Assembly: GCA_947447095.1 (NCBI GenBank)
Contig: CANFIL010000047.1
Span: 1-10,068 of the forward strand
Direction: 5' to 3'
Source of the DNA: Actinomycetota bacterium
GTDB taxonomy: Bacteria; Actinomycetota; Actinomycetes; S36-B12; UBA5976
Length of the DNA: 10,068 nt
Of this stretch, positions 7,092 through 10,068 are shown in pieces; within the stretch, counting starts at the first letter, position 1; every line of letters starts with the position of its first letter. Made by a program: the position numbers and the translations under genes. The notes beneath the pieces were generated by a model. The model did not search any database, had not been told where the DNA came from, and saw nothing but the letters and a program-made list of their open reading frames with translations.

Positions 7092-7120
7092 AAGTTAGAG
7101 TAACGGCTCAACTTCGCTAG
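7088..7120. terminator. Convergent hairpin, possible bidirectional terminator
   Basis: CTAGAAGTT-A-GAG / TAACGG / CTCAACTTC-GC-TAG can pair as a 12-bp stem interrupted by a bulged A and a bulged GC. Core arms are GAAGTT (7091-7096) and AACTTC (7110-7115), extended inward by GAG/CTC. It spans the stop codons of both convergent genes (CDF TAG at 7089-7091, DUF3817 TAA at 7095-7097). On the plus strand it is followed closely by AATTTT but no long T run, so strength is uncertain. Confidence 0.45.
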
Positions 7121-7418
7121 CAATTTTGCGTTCGGCAACGAATGACATCAGTGGGATAGTTCCTGCAAGCATGATGAGCCCGGTTTTGCCTAGCGACCAA
7201 CGGAGCTTTTGCGATAGCAAGAACGTTGCGATCAAGTACACCGGGAATAACCAACCATGTGCTGTCCACGCGGCTGTCGTGAATGCGCTCTTGCCGTGAC
7301 CAAGTAGGTATTCCCATGGAAGTGCAACGAAAGTAAGTACGGCCAGAGCGGTACCCACGATGTAGGCCATGATCTTGAAGAATTTCCAGGTGCCTGCAAT
7401 GTCTTGTGAAGTGGTCAT
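7095..7418 (-). CDS. DUF3817 domain-containing small integral membrane protein
   Basis: The 107-residue protein from ATG 7418 (MTTSQDIAGTWKFFK) has about three TM helices: roughly 13-35, 50-69 and 76-95. It fits DUF3817 with FKIMAYIVGTALAVLTF near the start, a central AAWTAHGWLFPVYLIATF around residues 48-65 and the ending FVAERKIASEVE. Several in-frame starts exist further upstream inside the SURF1 gene, but the conserved region begins at 7418 and that start lies 4 nt after the SURF1 stop. It is the last gene of the leftward mca operon. The family has no established function. DUF3817 genes often sit beside oxidase or envelope genes in actinobacteria, so a role near respiratory chain assembly is possible but unproven. 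Confidence 0.85.
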   Translation of the reverse strand: MTTSQDIAGTWKFFKIMAYIVGTALAVLTFVALPWEYLLGHGKSAFTTAAWTAHGWLFPVYLIATFLLSQKLRWSLGKTGLIMLAGTIPLMSFVAERKIASEVEPLL

Positions 7419-7422
7419 GTAA

Positions 7423-8190
7423 TTAGTCTGCCTTAACTTCGAGCTCAATGTCGTCGTTGAGTTCATCTCGAACAACTCGAATCCACATCGCAATGACGAT
7501 TCCAGCAAAGAATAGCCAATTGAAAACGTAAAAAACATTGCGCCAATGAAGGGGGACGTGTGGCGTTCCATTCATCAGTGGCAACACTCGTTGAAGTCCT
7601 GGCGCAGGCTGCACCGCAACAATGTAGCCATCATGGGCTGTCTTGCCTGTTATGCCGACAACGCGATCAGTTGTGAGAATGCCATCAACGACGGGAAGAA
7701 ATACGACGTCGGCATCTTCGGATGGCTGAAGTACTCCAGTTACTGTTGCGAAACCACGAACAGGTTCAACTGTCGATGGGTCTAACGCACACCCTCGAAC
7801 GATTTGGATAACGGTACCGTCCTGCAACTCAAGCGCATCTGATATCCAGGTACATATCGGGATGGACCATTCGACAATCACTTGTTGGCCACGTTGCTTA
7901 CCGGCAGCCCGGCTGAGTTGTGCACCATCTGGGATTCGATCCCCAAGCTCAATACGAGAATTGGGAACCCACGTGCCTTGAACCGTGGTTGTTGCGCCGA
8001 TCGATGCAACGGGCATGAATTGCCGCAGTGGATCAAGTTCGTCAATTGATCCCGAGACAGTCGAAGCCTGACCCGTGGTTTCCACGTGTGCCCGTGACCA
8101 TTGCCACTGTGCCAATGCCACACAGGCTGCGACCGCGACTATGCCGGCACAGTGAATGCCGACCATACGTCGCGAAAACAGTCGAGCCAC
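7423..8190 (-). CDS. SURF1-family cytochrome c oxidase assembly protein
   Basis: SURF1/Shy1 proteins help insert heme a into subunit I of aa3-type cytochrome oxidase. The 255-residue product shows the family layout: an N-terminal TM helix (about 10-28, followed by QWQWSR), a periplasmic beta-rich domain with VQGTWVPNSRIELGDR at 70-85, then a C-terminal TM helix (about 219-239) introduced by LHWRNVFYVFNW, the usual end motif of actinobacterial SURF1. The domain is diverged, so the assignment rests on topology and the end motifs. It has a short acidic tail. The GTG start at 8190 shares one base with the TAG of the upstream 66-residue gene (TAGTG), and AGGA lies 3 nt before the GTG, so translational coupling is likely. 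No other oxidase gene is visible in the window. Confidence 0.87.
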   Translation of the reverse strand: MARLFSRRMVGIHCAGIVAVAACVALAQWQWSRAHVETTGQASTVSGSIDELDPLRQFMPVASIGATTTVQGTWVPNSRIELGDRIPDGAQLSRAAGKQRGQQVIVEWSIPICTWISDALELQDGTVIQIVRGCALDPSTVEPVRGFATVTGVLQPSEDADVVFLPVVDGILTTDRVVGITGKTAHDGYIVAVQPAPGLQRVLPLMNGTPHVPLHWRNVFYVFNWLFFAGIVIAMWIRVVRDELNDDIELEVKAD

Positions 8191-8390
8191 TAGTCCTGTG
8201 GTTTCTCTTCGAAATTCACTTTTTTCATGTGGCGATTCATGCTCAACAATAAAAGCACTAAAGCAACGGCAAGGAATGTGAAGGTCACTGCTCCACCAAC
8301 GCCGGGCGTCACCTTTGAGGTGTCCAAATTGCTCGGGGAAGGAAACGGCTCAGGAGAGTTTGTCCCGATGAATCTCATAAAAGTAAACAT
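8190..8390 (-). CDS. 66-residue single-pass membrane protein between mca and SURF1
   Basis: The product has a Pro/Ser-rich N-terminus (residues 9-29), one strong TM helix (about 31-50, rich in Val/Leu) and a short basic tail, MNRHMKKV (51-58), ending acidic. The positive residues suggest the C-terminus is cytosolic. Small proteins ending in MN-x-x-x-KK/RR after a TM helix are common downstream of mca in actinobacteria, with no known function. Its ATG overlaps the mca stop by one base (TAATG at 8390), and AAGGA lies 7 nt upstream inside mca. This supports the 8390 start over the internal ATG four codons later. Its TAG overlaps the GTG of SURF1. Coupling on both sides and plausible composition argue that it is a real gene. 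Confidence 0.8.
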   Translation of the reverse strand: MFTFMRFIGTNSPEPFPSPSNLDTSKVTPGVGGAVTFTFLAVALVLLLLSMNRHMKKVNFEEKPQD

Positions 8391-9298
8391 TACGTATTCC
8401 TTAATCCTGCAAAGAGATCGTCTTCTGGAGCAATGTCGCCGATGCGCGACACAGCAAGTTCAAAGTCTTCGGTCGGCCAAATTTCCTTTTGCATATCGCG
8501 AGGTACCACAAACCAATTTCCGTTCGGGTCAATTTGGGTCGCGTGTGCTTTGAGGGCTTCGTCTCGAACATCAAAAAAATCCGAGCAATAAATACGAGCG
8601 GTTACTCGTGATGGCTTTTCCTCATCGTCATCCCATTCGGCAATCCACTCTGCATATGGAGATTCAATTCCAGCTCCTAAGAGTGCTTCGTGAAGTGCGA
8701 CGAGACGTTCCCTGCTGAACGTGTGGTGGTAATACATCTTGGCTATTGCCCAGGCCGGTGCATCCGTAACAAATGAATCATCAGCAGCCTTGTGCCAGGC
8801 GTACATTGCCACTTCATGGGTGCGAATGTGGTCTGGATGAGGATATCCACCATTCTCGTCATACGTCGTGATGACGTGTGGTCGGAATTCGCGAACGATG
8901 TCTACAACTGGAGCGGCAACCTGTTCAAGCGGAAGTGCCGCGAAGCAACCCTCTGGAAGGGGTGGCTTCGGATCTCCATCGGGCCAACCTGAATCTTCGA
9001 AACCCAACCAACGGTGTTGGATCCCTAACACGCTTGCGGCTAGCGCCATCTCTTCGCGACGTACAGATGCAATATCGCGTTCGCCAAGATCAAAAGATTC
9101 ATTCAAAATGTCGCCGCGCTCGCCGCCGGTGCAACTCACCACCAAAATCTCGACGCCTTCGCGAATATATTTGGCTGTCGATGCCGCACCCTTACTGGAC
9201 TCGTCATCAGGATGGGCATGCACCGCAAGAAGTCGGAGTGGTTCACCTGGGGCAGGTAGCACAACAGCGGTTTCGGGCATGGTTCTATTCTGTCGCAT
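8390..9298 (-). CDS. mca: Mycothiol S-conjugate amidase Mca
   Basis: Mca is a zinc amidase that cleaves mycothiol S-conjugates of toxins or electrophiles, releasing a mercapturic acid for export and GlcN-Ins for recycling. The 302-residue protein has AVHAHPDDESSKGA at 25-38, with predicted zinc ligands H29 and D32 and general base D31. CTGGERGDILN is at 56-66, TTYDENGGYPHPDHIRTH at 144-161 (ligand H157), HATQIDPNGNWF at 252-263 and WPTEDFELAVSR at 274-285. The Lys after HPDDESS (K36) and the ATQIDPN block favour Mca over the paralogous deacetylase MshB. Two starts are possible, ATG 9298 and ATG 9280 (296 residues); neither has a good ribosome binding site and homology begins after both. It is the first gene of the leftward operon, divergent from DUF4307. 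It indicates that the organism makes mycothiol. Confidence 0.95.
   Translation of the reverse strand: MRQNRTMPETAVVLPAPGEPLRLLAVHAHPDDESSKGAASTAKYIREGVEILVVSCTGGERGDILNESFDLGERDIASVRREEMALAASVLGIQHRWLGFEDSGWPDGDPKPPLPEGCFAALPLEQVAAPVVDIVREFRPHVITTYDENGGYPHPDHIRTHEVAMYAWHKAADDSFVTDAPAWAIAKMYYHHTFSRERLVALHEALLGAGIESPYAEWIAEWDDDEEKPSRVTARIYCSDFFDVRDEALKAHATQIDPNGNWFVVPRDMQKEIWPTEDFELAVSRIGDIAPEDDLFAGLRNT
8398..8402 (-). promoter_or_regulatory. Ribosome binding site of the 66-residue gene, inside the end of mca
   Basis: On the minus strand this reads AAGGA and lies 7 nt before the ATG at 8390, within the last codons of mca. It decides the start of the small gene and supports translational re-initiation after mca. 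Confidence 0.65.
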
Positions 9299-9312
9299 GC
9301 CTACATTCGCGC

Positions 9313-9341
9313 ATTACATGGATCCTGCGTGCGACTATGGT
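9313..9341 (+). promoter_or_regulatory. Candidate promoter of the DUF4307-greA unit, probably leaderless
   Basis: ATTACA (9313-9318) and TATGGT (9336-9341) each match the sigma-70 consensus at four of six positions with an ideal 17-bp spacer. The -10 box ends 9 bp before the ATG at 9351 and no ribosome binding site precedes that ATG, so transcription probably starts at or very near the start codon. The site overlaps the inverted repeat at 9337-9349. Confidence 0.4.
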
Positions 9342-9349
9342 TGAACCAT
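9337..9349. repeat. 13-bp perfect palindrome ATGGTT-G-AACCAT at the DUF4307 start
   Basis: The two 6-bp arms are exact reverse complements around a central G. The palindrome covers most of the candidate -10 box and ends one base before the DUF4307 start codon, within the 52-bp divergent gap shared with mca. That position suits a repressor operator. Confidence 0.45.
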
Positions 9350-9350
9350 C

Positions 9351-9839
9351 ATGAGTAACTTGGCGGACCAGCCCGAATACATCCAGCAAAGGTATGGGTA
9401 CAAGAAACCCACACTTATCCCCCGAATCATCAGCATTATTCTCATTGGTGTTTCGGTGGCTGGGGCAACTTTTTACTTCGTGAGCCATCGATCCCAGACT
9501 GTAAGTTTTCGCCTGAGCGCATTCACCGTGAATTCCGATACATCCGTATCTGTCAGTTGGCAGATTGCGCGGCCAGACAACACCACCGTGTATTGCGTTG
9601 TGCGAGCTCAAAATGACAAACGCATCGATGTTGGGTACGCAACGGTGACTATTGACAAGCCTGGAAGTGTGACTCAAATTGATGAAATCTATACACTCCG
9701 TACCGAAAGCAAAGCGGTACTTGCTGAAGTTCTTGGTTGTAGCGTGAACAAAGTGCAACGTGTACCAGCACCAGATTTCCCACCAGGTGTTCAGATTCCT
9801 GCCCAGGATCCGCCAGGAGTCGCACCAACCGCCTCATAA
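9351..9839 (+). CDS. DUF4307 family membrane-anchored protein
   Basis: The 162-residue protein has a short cytosolic N-terminus containing QRYGYKK (13-19), the usual start of DUF4307 proteins. One TM helix follows (about 23-44), then an extracytoplasmic beta-rich domain (50-136) with SVSVSWQIARPDNTTVYCVVRAQ at 65-87, and a Pro-rich tail (139-157). Two cysteines, C82 and C130 (EVLGCSV), are positioned like the conserved pair of the family and may form a disulfide outside the membrane. Function is unknown, but in actinobacteria the gene typically lies between mca and greA, as here. The start is ATG 9351, directly after the palindrome; no ribosome binding site is seen and the message may be leaderless. 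It ends 16 nt before greA. Confidence 0.87.
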   Translation: MSNLADQPEYIQQRYGYKKPTLIPRIISIILIGVSVAGATFYFVSHRSQTVSFRLSAFTVNSDTSVSVSWQIARPDNTTVYCVVRAQNDKRIDVGYATVTIDKPGSVTQIDEIYTLRTESKAVLAEVLGCSVNKVQRVPAPDFPPGVQIPAQDPPGVAPTAS

Positions 9840-9855
9840 CTTGTAACCTTTTGCG

Positions 9856-10068
9856 GTGACTGAAACATGGTTGACCCAAGATGCATTCGATCGTCTGCAA
9901 GCAGAGCTGAATGAACGCAGCGGCTCTATTCGCGAAGAGATCAAGAATCGAATCGCGGCTGCGCGTGAGGAAGGCGACCTCAAAGAGAACGGCGGCTACC
10001 ACGCTGCTCGTGAAGAGCAAGGCAAGAATGAGGCTCGCGTACGTCAGTTAACCAAGATGCTCGAGACG
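9856..10068 (+). CDS. greA: Transcription elongation factor GreA, N-terminal part (cut by right window edge)
   Basis: GreA enters the RNA polymerase secondary channel and stimulates cleavage of backtracked RNA. The 71 visible residues start MTETWLTQDAFDRLQAEL and form the N-terminal coiled coil. The tip sequence EEGDLKENGGYHAAREEQGK (38-57) carries D41 and E44, the acidic pair that coordinates the catalytic Mg ion; the numbering equals that of E. coli GreA. The remaining half of the coiled coil and the C-terminal FKBP-like domain lie beyond the right edge. The start is GTG 9856. The 16-nt gap after DUF4307 has no good ribosome binding site, so co-transcription with DUF4307 or a leaderless start are both possible. 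Confidence 0.96.
   Translation, partial: MTETWLTQDAFDRLQAELNERSGSIREEIKNRIAAAREEGDLKENGGYHAAREEQGKNEARVRQLTKMLET

Noticed and set aside
7419..7571. N-terminal extension of the DUF3817 gene to an upstream start at 7571
   Set aside because: The extra 51 residues are the SURF1 C-terminal region read in another frame. The conserved DUF3817 sequence begins at 7418, just after the SURF1 stop.
8868..9354. Two overlapping plus-strand 158-codon frames opposite mca
   Set aside because: Two long frames opposite a strongly conserved gene reflect codon composition. Neither product resembles a protein family, and they overlap each other.
9649..10020. Minus-strand 123-codon frame opposite DUF4307 and greA
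   Set aside because: It runs across two real genes on the other strand and has no domain or start signal.
1..10068. Mobile elements, CRISPR arrays, tRNA/rRNA genes or defence islands
   Set aside because: No transposase, integrase, regularly spaced repeats, tRNA-like cloverleaf or recognisable defence gene was found. Nearly all the sequence is accounted for by the genes listed.

Overview
The window looks like a piece of an Actinomycetota (actinobacterial) chromosome with moderate GC content (around 50% by eye, not computed). The evidence is a mycothiol S-conjugate amidase (Mca), the gene order greA / DUF4307 / mca, a SURF1-type oxidase assembly factor, a DUF3817 membrane protein and an actinobacterial-style SecA N-terminus. 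The modest GC and very tight packing would suit a streamlined planktonic actinobacterium, but the lineage is a guess. No rRNA, tRNA, CRISPR array, insertion sequence, integrase, phage gene or defence system was seen.

Layout, left to right. (1) 1-1122, minus strand: the first 374 codons of secA, cut by the window edge. (2) 1123-1341: a 219-bp divergent intergenic region with a perfect 14-bp inverted repeat. (3) 1342-7091, plus strand: four genes in a row. These are a large exported SpoIID/LytB-domain protein with two C-terminal Ig-like repeats, an MMPL-family (RND superfamily) transporter, a small DUF4031 protein and a cation diffusion facilitator (CDF) transporter. (4) A hairpin at 7088-7120 sits where the plus-strand genes meet the minus-strand cluster; the two stop codons are only 3 bp apart. 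(5) 7095-9298, minus strand and transcribed leftwards: mca, a 66-residue single-pass membrane protein, a SURF1-family protein and a DUF3817 protein. The first three are joined by 1-bp stop/start overlaps and the last by a 4-bp gap, so they look like one translationally coupled operon. (6) 9299-9350: a short divergent promoter region with a 13-bp perfect inverted repeat. (7) 9351-10068, plus strand: a DUF4307 membrane-anchored protein, then the first 71 codons of greA, cut by the right edge.

How the genes may work together. The SpoIID-like protein and the MMPL transporter probably form a cell-envelope pair (a peptidoglycan-active enzyme plus a lipid or envelope-precursor exporter), placed next to secA. 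The leftward operon joins mycothiol-dependent detoxification to assembly of the aa3-type cytochrome oxidase. These links are inferred from gene order. Nothing here is clearly a new type of system. The most unusual points are the rearranged motif order and added repeats of the SpoIID-like protein, the E/N + H/D metal site of the CDF transporter, the coupled small membrane protein, and several compact palindromes at gene starts and ends.
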